Program-made: the position numbers and the translations under genes
NCBI GenBank assembly: GCA_900551295.1
Contig: URVJ01000027.1
Coordinates: 1-25,238 of the forward strand
Origin: an uncultured Eubacteriales bacterium
GTDB lineage: Bacteria > Bacillota > Clostridia > Oscillospirales > CAG-382
Direction: 5' to 3'
DNA: 25,238 nt
The notes under the pieces: model-generated
What the model was told of the DNA's origin: nothing
The model's input: the letters and a program-made list of their open reading frames with translations, nothing else
Database searches by the model: none
Part shown: piece by piece, positions 15,301 through 21,517 of the stretch
How the letters are laid out: every line of letters starts with the position of its first letter
How positions within the stretch are numbered: position 1 is the stretch's first letter

Positions 15301-17459
15301 ATCCCTTTGGCATCGTGATTTTCGTTGTATAACCCGGTATAGCTGCCGCCCCAGCCGTATTCGTTTTTAAGAAAAGTTATTCTTTCTTTTTTGTCTGTAT
15401 GCGTATCAAAGAAAGTATATATTCGGTATTTTCCTTCCGAAACACCGCTTCCTCGCTTAAACATATTGTCAATTTCATCTCTTGAAATAAAACGCTCCGG
15501 CGGGGTATAGGTAAGCTCCTGTGCCGTAAAAGTTTTTCTTGTGATATACAACTCCGCAACAACATTGTTTGTTTTGTGTGGGTTATACCATTCATATCGG
15601 GTAATATCCAAGTTTTCATCATACAAATCCGACAGTTTTTGCGTAACCGACTTTATCTCGTCCAAGCCGGCGGAGGTTTTCAAGTGTTCGGCTATTTTAT
15701 CTGTTTCTTCAGGGTATCCTCCGACAAATGAAAACACATCAGCCGTAAAATAGTCTTTTAATTCGGGATAATCTTCCGTATTCAAATTACGACGCATTTC
15801 CCACACTGCATCCGCAGCCTTTTTACGCTCATATTTATCCATTTGCAAAAGCGTATCTTTGGGTGCAAATCTTCCCAAGTCCAAAAGCTCGTCAATGCGC
15901 TTTGCGGCATCTTCCCAAGAAATGAGCTGTGCTGTATTTTTGTTCGCACTATCGCCATAGGATATTCGTATTCCGTCAGAGTTCCACCAAGCTGATACCT
16001 TCCGTCCGTCAAATACAAAACCTTTGCCGTCCGTCTTATACAGATTTTTCAGAAATTCAGCTTTGTTTTCAAGCGATTTATCTTTTGAAAACTCTATGCA
16101 AGTTTCAATTACGCTGTCTTTATCGTTTGTTCCGTCGCATAAAACCTCGTCAATTACTTGCTGCGGCATAGAAAAAGCAGCACCGAAAATTTCGTGTGCT
16201 GCTCTCTGTACGATTTCCTTTTGTTGCTCCTCTGTCGGAATGAGGTCAAACAGACTTAACTGTAAACTACCTCCGGCAGTACGATTTCTTCCGCTGAGTG
16301 TAAAGCCGAGTTCATCAGTCCTGTCCACATCATCGGGTCTTTCGCTTTCAGTTCCTCGCTCACGCCCTCTGTCTGTGCCAATTCCCGGACTATTTTCTGT
16401 ATCTGTTCGGTCGCTGATGTCTGTACCTCCAGCAGATGCTCCGTTATTTTGCCCGTTATCATCAAGCTCGTGTATAGGCTCGGTCGGTTCTGCTTGAGAA
16501 ATTTCCGCCTCATCTGTCCGTATTTGCCTATCCGTACTTCCGTCTGTTCTGTCGTCAAGTTCGGAATCAGGTATCCGTTCACTTGTGTGTAGGTTATCTC
16601 TGTCATAATTATCCGTCCTTTCATTGATTTTTGTATTTATACCGTTTTCTCTGACTTCATTATATACCGTATCTCTGTTTTCCGCAAAATTTTTTCGGTT
16701 TTGTATTTCCTCTCTGATCTCGGCTCTGATAGTTTCGGATATGCCCCTTAGCGTTTCCTCCGAAATGCTTGATACCGCATTACCCAAAACCGAAAGCGTT
16801 TCCGGCGTGTTGAAGTTCATAATATGCGGAAAGTCCTCACGCTCAAAAACATTATCTGCGTTAATTCCGAGTCTTTGAAGTACAATATATGCAATGCTCA
16901 CTTCCGCAGTCTGCTGAAATTCCACATCAATATTAAGCTCGTCCAAGCCGTCCAAAAAACTGTTTTCTTTTGCGTATTTAAGCTCCGAAAGATAGTCGGC
17001 TTTACTGTCCTCAACTGCATTTTGTGCCGCTGAAAGAATTGCGTCCGTAATACTGCTTTTATTTTTCAGCTCACCGAATGAATTTTCAAGCGTTTCGATA
17101 ATGGCATTGTCAAAGCGGCTGTTGTACTGCCACAGCCGTATCGGACCATTGTTACTATGCGTGTCGGAAATATCGAAAACATAATCAAGGTATTTGCCAC
17201 GGTCGCCCTCACGAAGCAGGGCAATGCCTTTACTGCCACGGTTTATCCACGCTTTGAGCTTTTTGTTCCAAACATCAATGCTTGCACAAGCCGTTGCGTC
17301 CGGGCGTTGGGCATAAATCAAGATTTGGTCTTGAAACGGATATTTGTATTGCCACGCCGCACTTTTCAGAAATGCCGTCCAATTTTCATAATCGGCAAGG
17401 CTTTTGCCGATTTCGTTTGACAATGCACTAATATTTTGCAGCTTGCTCGCCATTTGCAT
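9303..17459 (-). CDS. Giant polyvalent protein: ArdC-like, MutS-I-like, N6-adenine methylase, SNF2 helicase
   Basis: 2718 residues, uninterrupted. Order: an ArdC-like ssDNA-binding/antirestriction domain (about 5-115, with YPFQDQILIYAQRPDATACA); a hydrophilic Asp/Arg/Thr-rich linker (about 260-410); two related LPD-like alpha/beta repeats (about 460-560 and 690-790); a MutS domain-I-like segment (about 905-1010, GDFYESYGEDA at 943); an N6-methylase (about 1140-1420; motif I EPSCGIGNF at 1247, motif IV NVPF at 1311); an SNF2/DEAH helicase (about 1890-2480; VGAGKTWT with K1924, DEAH at 2082-2085, QRAGRIIRQG at 2410); and a C-terminal coiled coil. Such proteins are thought to protect or remodel incoming DNA in the recipient. 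GGAGGTGA at 17462-17469 is 4 nt from the first ATG and 10 nt from an ATG at 17453, so either may be used. A TnpV gene overlaps the linker in another frame. Confidence 0.85.
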   Translation of the reverse strand: MQMASKLQNISALSNEIGKSLADYENWTAFLKSAAWQYKYPFQDQILIYAQRPDATACASIDVWNKKLKAWINRGSKGIALLREGDRGKYLDYVFDISDTHSNNGPIRLWQYNSRFDNAIIETLENSFGELKNKSSITDAILSAAQNAVEDSKADYLSELKYAKENSFLDGLDELNIDVEFQQTAEVSIAYIVLQRLGINADNVFEREDFPHIMNFNTPETLSVLGNAVSSISEETLRGISETIRAEIREEIQNRKNFAENRDTVYNEVRENGINTKINERTDNYDRDNLHTSERIPDSELDDRTDGSTDRQIRTDEAEISQAEPTEPIHELDDNGQNNGASAGGTDISDRTDTENSPGIGTDRGRERGTESERPDDVDRTDELGFTLSGRNRTAGGSLQLSLFDLIPTEEQQKEIVQRAAHEIFGAAFSMPQQVIDEVLCDGTNDKDSVIETCIEFSKDKSLENKAEFLKNLYKTDGKGFVFDGRKVSAWWNSDGIRISYGDSANKNTAQLISWEDAAKRIDELLDLGRFAPKDTLLQMDKYERKKAADAVWEMRRNLNTEDYPELKDYFTADVFSFVGGYPEETDKIAEHLKTSAGLDEIKSVTQKLSDLYDENLDITRYEWYNPHKTNNVVAELYITRKTFTAQELTYTPPERFISRDEIDNMFKRGSGVSEGKYRIYTFFDTHTDKKERITFLKNEYGWGGSYTGLYNENHDAKGITFSHEDLTKPYAKIQISWSEAEKHTDRLIKSRNYLNEAEIKNIPNYEKEELILKIRQAYMYDTDENTIMPYPSDADYYKTKDILMQKLNNKVQTQTMLTDLKNLLAETSADLRSYPLRRAAVQDLEQYANGEYNLFPHIDRIEEVKEETIPEQLAEMSDEEKQELVGSVEMKLDYGENYDITENEIELYNAITKEQPKQPFSEYLAELHKDDNGKTVVLIPLGDFYESYGEDAENAAQVLDIVLTSKQIEDNTYKMCGFPKYILDEYANKLLYAGYDVVIADENRKYKRLLSADKVIPEQAQQTKTEQTQAEKPTETAENLIGTELTIDDRKFVVDSVNTDFNKVSLKDITFQNSTGFPIFRSESIDFVKSIIAEQAKPQLTAEFQKAKPQRVQNTVIYPKIPLSERRNFQITNDELGYGTPKEKFKRNVDAVNLLHNLEFEHRLATSEEQEILSQYVGWGGLADAFDESKEIWSEEFKELYTTLSPDEYEQARASTLTAHFTPPVVIKAMYKALSNMGFTQGNILEPSCGIGNFMGLMPESMSDSKMYGVEIDSITGRIAQQLYQKNSVAIQGYENSELPDSFFDVAIGNVPFGDFKLLDKKYNKHNFLIHDYFFAKTLDKVRPGGVIAFITSSGTMDKRTSKVRRYIAQRADLIGAVRLPNNTFKKNAGTEVTADILFLQKRERMTDIMPEWVNVGQHETGQPINQYFLDNPDMVMGELKEVSGPFGPELTCVPNEDTTLAEQLDGAIQNIHASITEYEFDDISNDEEITIPADPNVRNFSFTVVDGDVYFRENSLMRKVELNATAENRVKGMIELRDCVRTLIEYQTENYSDDEIKAQQAKLNTLYDNYTKKYGLINSRGNALAFSEDSSYFLLCSLEILDENGNLERKADMFTKRTIRAKHEVTKVDTADEALAVSLAEKAKIDIPFMETLSGKTEQELYADLKGVIFLNPEHETFSESEPKYLTADEYLSGNVRAKLSQAESLAENDAEYRINAEYLKKVQPTDLTASEISVKLGTIWIPEEYIKEFVFELLSPNYYARSKIDVKYSELTGEWNIQGKSADKGVKATNTYGTNRISAYKIIEDSLNLRDVRIFDYVYDENNTKKAVLNVKETTIAQQKQTAVKQAFEDWIWKDPARRDELCKIYSIRFNSIRPREYDGEHITFNGINPEITLRKHQKDAVARIMYGGNSLLGHVVGAGKTWTMVAAAMESRRLGLCNKSLFVVPNHLTEQWASEFLQLYPAANILVATKKDFEMKNRKKFCGRIATGDYDAVIIGHSQFEKIPMSAERQKAILQKQLDEILNGIAEAKAENAERYTVKQMEKTKRGLEAKIKKLNDQERKDDVVTFEEIGVDRVFVDEAHYYKNLFLYTKMRNVGGIAQTEAQKSSDLFMKTQYLDELTGGKGVIFATGTPVSNSMVELYTMQRYLQYKSLQEHGLQHFDSWASTFGETVSAMELAPEGSGYRMKTRFAKFFNLPELIAMFKEVADIQTADMLNLPVPEVEYHNEVAEPTQFQKDMVAELGERAEEVRKRTVDPSVDNMLKITNDGRKLALDQRMINPMLPDDETSKVSVCADRVYDIWKDTADRKATQLLFCDLSTPKSDGTFSVYNSIREKLLQKGIPENEVAFIHDANTEVKKDELFKKVRSGDVRVLLGSTSKMGAGTNVQKLLYASHDLDCPWRPADLEQRAGRIIRQGNTNEKVHIYRYVTKGTFDTYMWQTVEQKQKFISQIFTSKSPVRVADDIDPTALSFAEIKALSTGNPHIKEKMELDMEVSKLKLIKSSFMSQIYDLEDKVVKFYPKQIAEIAARIKGLEKDIETVKQYPKAEDKFNTMTIDGFGYFEKEKAGNALIERCKKMTSEEPVNIGDYRGFSMELSFDSFQKLFYVTLVGSLSYKVELGTDVFGNIQRIDNALDGFEKRLETEKEKLANTNTQYETAKVEAKRAFPQEAELQEKTKRLAAVEALLKMDKKDDNVIDTDVSDAQAPQQKREYAMAR
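16256..16606 (-). CDS. tnpV: TnpV-family protein overprinted within the helicase gene
   Basis: 116 residues, lying wholly inside the giant helicase gene on the same strand but in a different frame. It reads ITYTQVNGYLIPNL, IGKYGQMRRKFLKQNRPSLY, SGKITEHLLEV-type segments, then an SEELKAKDPMMWTGLMNSA region and a C-terminal AEEIVLPEVVYS. This colinear pattern is the TnpV family (transposon-encoded, first named in Tn4451-type elements; suggested excision-related small protein). An SD-like GAAAGGA lies about 10 nt before the ATG at 16606, within helicase codons; an upstream in-frame start at 16624 is less likely. In the helicase frame the same bases encode a low-complexity D/R/E/T/N-rich linker, as expected if the TnpV frame is the constrained one. 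The family's exact function is not settled. Confidence 0.75.
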   Translation of the reverse strand: MTEITYTQVNGYLIPNLTTEQTEVRIGKYGQMRRKFLKQNRPSLYTSLMITGKITEHLLEVQTSATEQIQKIVRELAQTEGVSEELKAKDPMMWTGLMNSALHSAEEIVLPEVVYS

Positions 17460-17489
17460 TTCACCTCCAACAATTTATTTTTGCAAATA

Positions 17490-17642
17490 TTATTTGTTCT
17501 CTTTTTCGATAGGCACATACTTTGTGCAAGCCTTTCCGTTATGAAATTCCATATACGGACACATCGGCTCGTTTGGATCGAGCTTTAATGCGTCCGCACC
17601 TGTTTTGCAGTTCGGACATAATTGTTTTTTATCATCATTCAT
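17490..17642 (-). CDS. Cys-rich zinc-ribbon-like mini-protein
   Basis: 50 residues, reading MNDDKKQLCPNCKTGADALK, then MCPYMEFHNGKACTKY and a charged end. C-P-N-C followed by C-P-Y and a final Cys looks like a small zinc-binding knuckle. The ATG at 17642 has AGGAG 9 nt ahead. It lies 30 nt before the giant helicase start and probably shares its transcript. The start is only about 29 nt past the terminator-like hairpin at 17671-17709, so expression of this gene and the helicase may depend on read-through. No function is known to me. Confidence 0.7.
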   Translation of the reverse strand: MNDDKKQLCPNCKTGADALKLDPNEPMCPYMEFHNGKACTKYVPIEKENK

Positions 17643-17670
17643 TTTTTATCGCTCCTTTTGATTTTTTGCA

Positions 17671-17709
17671 TAGAAAAAGAGCATTGAAGTTGTTGGTTTC
17701 AATGCTCTT
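17671..17709 (-). terminator. Strong intrinsic terminator or attenuator upstream of the helicase operon
   Basis: AAGAGCATTGAA (17677-17688) and TTCAATGCTCTT (17698-17709) form a perfect 12-bp stem with a 9-nt loop. On the minus strand it runs straight into TTTTTCTATG. It closes the separately promoted 17732-18106 gene. There is no room for a promoter between it and the next ribosome site, so it could also regulate how much RNA polymerase enters the helicase operon. Confidence 0.8.
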
Positions 17710-17731
17710 GTATGGATTTTTATTTATTTTT

Positions 17732-18106
17732 TCATCTGCACATCTGCATCGGCTCACGAAGCCGCTTTGCCATTTCGATACCCTCGGCGGCGGTTGTGAT
17801 TTCGCCGTTTTCTATCATTTCGATAAGCTCCGCACGGTGTTTTGCATTTAAGCAATACACGCTCCGGCACAGCCTTTGAACCGTTCCGAGAGTATCACGC
17901 TCGGTATTGATAAGCGTTTTCACGATTTCGCCGACCTCATCATTTGCGTTAAGCTGGATTTGAAGTGTGCGGCGATTATCGAGGTATATCATATTCGGCA
18001 CAATAAGTATTCCGATGTTCTGCAAGCTGCTGCGGAGTTCGTTTTCTCTGCAAGTCATATCCACAAGCAAGTTATTTGTGATAAAGTTTATTTTCGCTGT
18101 CATCAT
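17732..18106 (-). CDS. Hypothetical protein with its own promoter and terminator
   Basis: 124 residues from the ATG at 18106 (GGAG 10 nt ahead; a second ATG follows immediately). The product is soluble: an N-terminal beta/alpha part (KINFITNNLLVDMTCRENEL, then LIVPNMIYLDNRRTLQIQLN) and a helical C-terminus (LNAKHRAELIEMIENGEITT). I do not recognise the family. An alternative TTG start near 18166 follows GGAGCGATAA at the end of the upstream gene and would add about 20 residues. Promoter 18138-18166 and terminator 17671-17709 make it a self-contained unit, unlike its neighbours. That suggests it is needed at a different time or level, for example early after entry or as a regulator; this is inference. 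Confidence 0.7.
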   Translation of the reverse strand: MMTAKINFITNNLLVDMTCRENELRSSLQNIGILIVPNMIYLDNRRTLQIQLNANDEVGEIVKTLINTERDTLGTVQRLCRSVYCLNAKHRAELIEMIENGEITTAAEGIEMAKRLREPMQMCR

Positions 18107-18137
18107 AAAAATCACACTCCTCTTTTTCTGTACTTTT

Positions 18138-18166
18138 ATTATACTGTATTTTATATCACCTTGCAA
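18138..18166 (-). promoter_or_regulatory. Strong sigma-A-type promoter
   Basis: On the minus strand TTGCAA (18166-18161) and TATAAT (18143-18138) are 17 nt apart. The start codon at 18106 lies about 25 nt past the expected transcription start, with the SD between. It is the best promoter match seen inside the long minus-strand gene train and sits in the short gap after the 18171-19214 gene. Confidence 0.75.
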
Positions 18167-18170
18167 AAAA

Positions 18171-19214
18171 TTATCGCTCCGGCTCTTTTTCGGTTTTGCT
18201 CTTTTCGGGTGCGGCATATTTTCTGAGTGCGTTCATTGTTTTAAGCGTGCAGCCCTCAAAATCCGCCTTACTTTCCATAAAGTGTTCCGCCGTTTCTCTG
18301 AAATTCTTTGTCCCGACATCACATAATGTGCCTTTGGAAATTCCCTCAATGTGAGAGAAGAAGTCCTGCGGTTTCTTATATAGCTTTGCAGCTTCCAAAA
18401 TATCATCTTTGGATATTGTAAGCTCAACGAGTTGTCCTCCGGCATTTGAGTCGGGGTTATAATAAATCTCCGTAACACCGTTTGTTGTCTTGAAAAATTT
18501 GTCCTTGTCGATAGCGTCATAATTCTGCTCAACAAATTTCAAATCCTTGTAGGTCTGCAGTGCCTGTTTATCATAACAATAGATATATGCGTTATATGTA
18601 TTTTTGCGTGGGTCGCACCGTATGAAAAATACATTTTTATCGGTCGTAACCTTGTATCCGCAAATATCGTTATCGCTTGCAAGCCGTTCGGCTTTTAGGT
18701 CGTAAGCCGCATTGTGCATTGTAACTCTGCTTTTGAATATCGGTTTATCCGCCTGATGCCGGAGATAGTTTACAACATTATCACATTCAAGTGAGAAGTC
18801 GGGTGTTTTGTATGCGTTATAGTTTTCGGTGTTTTCAACCATTGCTTCTGTTTGGAAACGCTCATATACGGAATTATCAAAATATCCTCGGATATAGCAG
18901 ATACAGCCACGGTTTAATGTATCGCCTGTCGGTTGTGCAAAGGTATATTCAAATTCCGATTGCTCAATTTTTTCAAGCGTATATTCCGGTGTATCTTTCG
19001 GGCGGTATGTACTGCCGCCACGCTCCATAAGTTCGGCAAATTCACAGATGTGAAAGACATCGTAACCGATTTTGGTATGATAATCGTCAATATATGTGCA
19101 TTTCCTGTCTGACATAGAGCCGTCAGAAAATTTAACAGTAATGCTTTCGCCGTCTTTTATTCGGAAAAGCTCGTTGTAATGACTGTCTATAAAGCGAATT
19201 TCTTTCTGTTCCAT
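18171..19214 (-). CDS. Polyvalent-protein-associated accessory protein (LPD28-like)
   Basis: 347 residues. A segment at about 85-125 (SEFEYTFAQPTGDTLNRGCI then CYIRGYFD) resembles the large-polyvalent-protein-associated LPD28-type domain seen in accessory genes of Firmicutes conjugative elements. Residues about 130-290 hold alternating beta-rich stretches, and the C-terminus (FFSHIEGISKGTLCDVGTKN ... KYAAPEKSKTEKEPER) is a charged helical tail. No catalytic motif is evident. The ATG overlaps the stop of the 19214-19801 gene (TGATG), so they are coupled. Both genes start with the same 16 bases. The specific domain name is my recollection of the family, not a search result. Confidence 0.65.
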   Translation of the reverse strand: MEQKEIRFIDSHYNELFRIKDGESITVKFSDGSMSDRKCTYIDDYHTKIGYDVFHICEFAELMERGGSTYRPKDTPEYTLEKIEQSEFEYTFAQPTGDTLNRGCICYIRGYFDNSVYERFQTEAMVENTENYNAYKTPDFSLECDNVVNYLRHQADKPIFKSRVTMHNAAYDLKAERLASDNDICGYKVTTDKNVFFIRCDPRKNTYNAYIYCYDKQALQTYKDLKFVEQNYDAIDKDKFFKTTNGVTEIYYNPDSNAGGQLVELTISKDDILEAAKLYKKPQDFFSHIEGISKGTLCDVGTKNFRETAEHFMESKADFEGCTLKTMNALRKYAAPEKSKTEKEPER

Positions 19215-19801
19215 CAGCGTTCAACCTCCTTGTGCGATTTTTTCTTGATTTTTTCGACTTCAAGCCTTTTATTAAGCCATTCGGGGTAATGCTCCGGCTT
19301 CAATATTCCGAGAATATCATATCTTTCGTATCTTGCGTGTCTGTCCGTGTAAAAATATTCGCAAAAAACAGCACTGCCTCTTGCGTTTGCCAATGCTCCG
19401 TTTCCGCCCGTACACCTCACAATTTGGTACGCCTGTGTTCTGTATTCGGGGTATAACTCATCAGCATTTATAACGATAATTTCTCCGTTCAAATTTTTGC
19501 CGCTGATACTGTCGCACATATCGGCTGTAATCATTTTATCGGAAAAGGTTTTTTCAATCTCTTGTATTTGAGCAAGTCCGTTATTTATTCTTTCGGTAAA
19601 AATCGAAAGTATTTCCGTATAACTGTCGCTGACAAGAGCATTATTGTATTTTTCAAAGATTCCGTTGTTTTCATAATCAGCAACCATATAATACATATTG
19701 TCTTTTGCTTTCATATCAATACCAATAACAATTTCAGATGTTCCGATATGTATTGCTTGTGTAATTTTATAGCTTTCGGCGTATCTTTCTTTCTGTTCCA
19801 T
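19214..19801 (-). CDS. Conserved accessory protein of conjugative elements
   Basis: 195 residues. The N-terminal half is an alpha/beta segment (IHIGTSEIVIGIDMKAKDNM). The C-terminal half carries a pattern often seen in accessory genes of gut Firmicutes elements (ELYPEYRTQAYQIVRCTGGN, then NARGSAVFCEYFYT and ERYDILGILKPEHYPEWL). I do not know a function. The charged C-terminus (KKKSHKEVER) ends in a TGATG overlap with the next gene. The ATG at 19801 lies just after the stop of the 19803-20000 gene, so it belongs to the same operon. Confidence 0.65.
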   Translation of the reverse strand: MEQKERYAESYKITQAIHIGTSEIVIGIDMKAKDNMYYMVADYENNGIFEKYNNALVSDSYTEILSIFTERINNGLAQIQEIEKTFSDKMITADMCDSISGKNLNGEIIVINADELYPEYRTQAYQIVRCTGGNGALANARGSAVFCEYFYTDRHARYERYDILGILKPEHYPEWLNKRLEVEKIKKKSHKEVER

Positions 19802-19802
19802 T

Positions 19803-20000
19803 TTATCCGTATCCTTTCATATCGTTTTTGTGCCTTTTTGCGTAAATATCCGCATAATCACAGGGCAGATATTTTATAAGGTCATCTCTGTATTGTTTAT
19901 GCGTTTTGTAGAATTTACATTGTCTGCGTCTGCATACAACCTCGGTTAAAACCGTGCAATAATTTTCGCTTTTATATGCAAAGCAGTCTTTACAAGTCAT
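19803..20000 (-). CDS. Small Cys-rich protein
   Basis: 65 residues from the ATG at 20000, which lies inside the 3' end of the preceding gene with a GGTGAT ribosome-site candidate there. A longer frame starting at 20069 would overlap that gene heavily and is less likely. C-x2-C, then Cys residues in ENYCTVLTEVVCRRRQCKFY, resemble a small metal-binding fold common in these elements. No enzymatic motif is visible, and the function is unknown. Confidence 0.6.
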   Translation of the reverse strand: MTCKDCFAYKSENYCTVLTEVVCRRRQCKFYKTHKQYRDDLIKYLPCDYADIYAKRHKNDMKGYG

Positions 20001-20190
20001 TTTTGTAATCACCGTCCATATCTTTAAGCCGTATCGTACTGACAATTCTGTAACCGTGTTCATTTGCAAGAGCCTTTAACTCGGCTATCAGCTTTCGCCG
20101 TTCCTCACGCCGCACGGCTTTCATTGCTTCATAAGCGGTAATATCGGTACAACCGCTGCTGTTAAGTCTGTCGTTTTCCCGTTTGCACAA
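19990..20190 (-). CDS. Small conserved hypothetical protein
   Basis: 66 residues, apparently starting at a TTG (20190-20188), supported by GAGGTG at 20197-20202. The segment TDITAYEAMKAVRREERRKL and an ending with GYRIVSTIRLKDMDG recall short ORFs widespread in Firmicutes conjugative elements: a helical body and a C-terminal beta-hairpin. It lies 10 nt after the preceding gene and overlaps the following one, so it is operonic. No function is known. Confidence 0.55.
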   Translation of the reverse strand: MCKRENDRLNSSGCTDITAYEAMKAVRREERRKLIAELKALANEHGYRIVSTIRLKDMDGDYKNDL

Positions 20191-20200
20191 TCACTTCACC

Positions 20201-20452
20201 TCACCGTTCATTAGTTTTAGGTTTTTTCATAACCTCAATAGCCTTGATTTCATCAAGTGTACGCTTGCAAAAGTCCTTTTGAGCCACAAGCAGACTTGTA
20301 AAGTAATGTCCCCAAAAATAATCGTCCTTGCCCTTGCATTGCCAAGTTACAAAACTGTTCGGATTCTTTTCGTGAACGCCAAGCACAATTTCCGTGCCGC
20401 CGACCATCATTTGATTTGTTATAATAAAGCCCTGATTTTTTCGCCATTCCAT
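20201..20452 (-). CDS. Small conserved hypothetical protein of conjugative elements
   Basis: 83 residues. The core (EIVLGVHEKNPNSFVTWQCK followed by DDYFWGHYF) is a recurrent feature of accessory proteins in these elements: a beta-rich domain with an aromatic WGHYF segment, then a helical tail (AQKDFCKRTLDEIKAIEV). No function is known to me. The ATG at 20452 has AGGAGG (20462-20467) ten nt ahead, which lies inside the end of the DUF3789-like gene, so the two are likely coupled. Confidence 0.65.
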   Translation of the reverse strand: MEWRKNQGFIITNQMMVGGTEIVLGVHEKNPNSFVTWQCKGKDDYFWGHYFTSLLVAQKDFCKRTLDEIKAIEVMKKPKTNER

Positions 20453-20456
20453 AAGG

Positions 20457-20591
20457 TTACGACCTCCTTTGTCTGTCTTTTTCGTCTGCTCTGTCGGCTC
20501 TCCCGGCGGAGATAAAACAACACATTGCTCCGACTCCGAACAGTCCGCCTGTTATAAGTCCCAAAATAAATACAAATATCAGCTTTAACAT
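20457..20591 (-). CDS. DUF3789-like single-pass membrane peptide
   Basis: 44 residues. One transmembrane segment (LKLIFVFILGLITGGLFGVG) is followed by a Cys-containing turn (AMCCFISAGRADRADEKD) and a basic tail, the layout of the DUF3789 family found beside parB in Firmicutes conjugative elements. The ATG at 20591 follows the parB stop within 5 nt; the last parB codons contain GGAG and act as its ribosome site, so translation is coupled. Role unknown; a membrane anchor or signal for the partition or transfer apparatus is speculation. Confidence 0.65.
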   Translation of the reverse strand: MLKLIFVFILGLITGGLFGVGAMCCFISAGRADRADEKDRQRRS

Positions 20592-20593
20592 AA

Positions 20594-21517
20594 TTATCGC
20601 TCCATTTCATTTTCCCGTTGTCTGTGCCATTTATCAAGAAGTTTCAAGATGATTTCCTCCATTTTTGCTTTTGAATAGCTTTTCGGAAAGTATTTTTTTA
20701 GTTTGTCCTCGCCGAGCGTAATTTTAACCGTTTCTGGTTTCTGTTCCATCATAATACTGTCAATTACGGCATTACTTAAATTTCCGTCCTGATGAAATTT
20801 TCGCATTTTCCGTGCCTGTGCGATAGAAGGAGAGGTTTCCTCTTTTTCAATGGACTGCATAACCGCCGCTTGCTCCTTTGAGCCGAGATAAGATATTTCA
20901 ACGGCGGCGTTCATTGCAATTTGGTTGTTATCCACCATATCCAAAATTGGATCTATGAGATTTGTTAAGCGAATATATCGTTGTATTTGATTTTTGCTTT
21001 CCCCGACTTGCTCTCCTAAAATTTCGCTTGACTGCTTACCTTGAAAATTCAGCCCAATTTGGTCTGAATTTTCTTTTGACGGTCTGCCTGCCTTTCTTTT
21101 CATAGCCTCCAGCTTCATCTGATAGGCAAATGCCTTCTCACTCGGCAAGATATGTTCTCGTTGCAGATTACTGTCTACAAGCAAAATTGTTGCCGTATCA
21201 TCATCAAGATTTTTAACCACAACGGGAATATCGGTTATTCCGGCAAGCTCACACGCTTTTACTCTGCGATGCCCCGAAAGAATTTCATAACCGCCGTCCT
21301 TGTGCGGTCTTGCGATTACGGGCGTTAATACACCGCATTGCTTGATACTGTCCACAAGTGCGTCCATATCCTCGTCAAGCTTCACTTTGAACGGCTGCTC
21401 CGTAAACGGTTTTAATTCCGATATGGGAATAGGCTTTATTTCCTCGGTGTTTCGTTGCTCGTCATTCTGAAAAATACTATCGTATGATTTCAGACTTATG
21501 TTTAGTCCGTTGCTCAT
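20594..21517 (-). CDS. parB: ParB-type partition protein
   Basis: 307 residues. The N-terminal ParB/Spo0J CTPase domain is clear: ISELKPFTEQPFKVKLDEDM, GGYEILSGHRRVKACELAGI with the G-H-R-R motif, and NLQREHILPSEKAFAYQMKL. A helix-turn-helix follows (about 150-215; SSEILGEQVGESKNQIQRYI). The C-terminus is a charged helical dimerisation region. ParB binds parS sites and, with ParA, segregates plasmids or the circular form of an integrative element. AGGAGG lies 9 nt before the ATG at 21517, and the gene overlaps parA by 41 nt. No parS was recognised. Confidence 0.9.
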   Translation of the reverse strand: MSNGLNISLKSYDSIFQNDEQRNTEEIKPIPISELKPFTEQPFKVKLDEDMDALVDSIKQCGVLTPVIARPHKDGGYEILSGHRRVKACELAGITDIPVVVKNLDDDTATILLVDSNLQREHILPSEKAFAYQMKLEAMKRKAGRPSKENSDQIGLNFQGKQSSEILGEQVGESKNQIQRYIRLTNLIDPILDMVDNNQIAMNAAVEISYLGSKEQAAVMQSIEKEETSPSIAQARKMRKFHQDGNLSNAVIDSIMMEQKPETVKITLGEDKLKKYFPKSYSKAKMEEIILKLLDKWHRQRENEMER

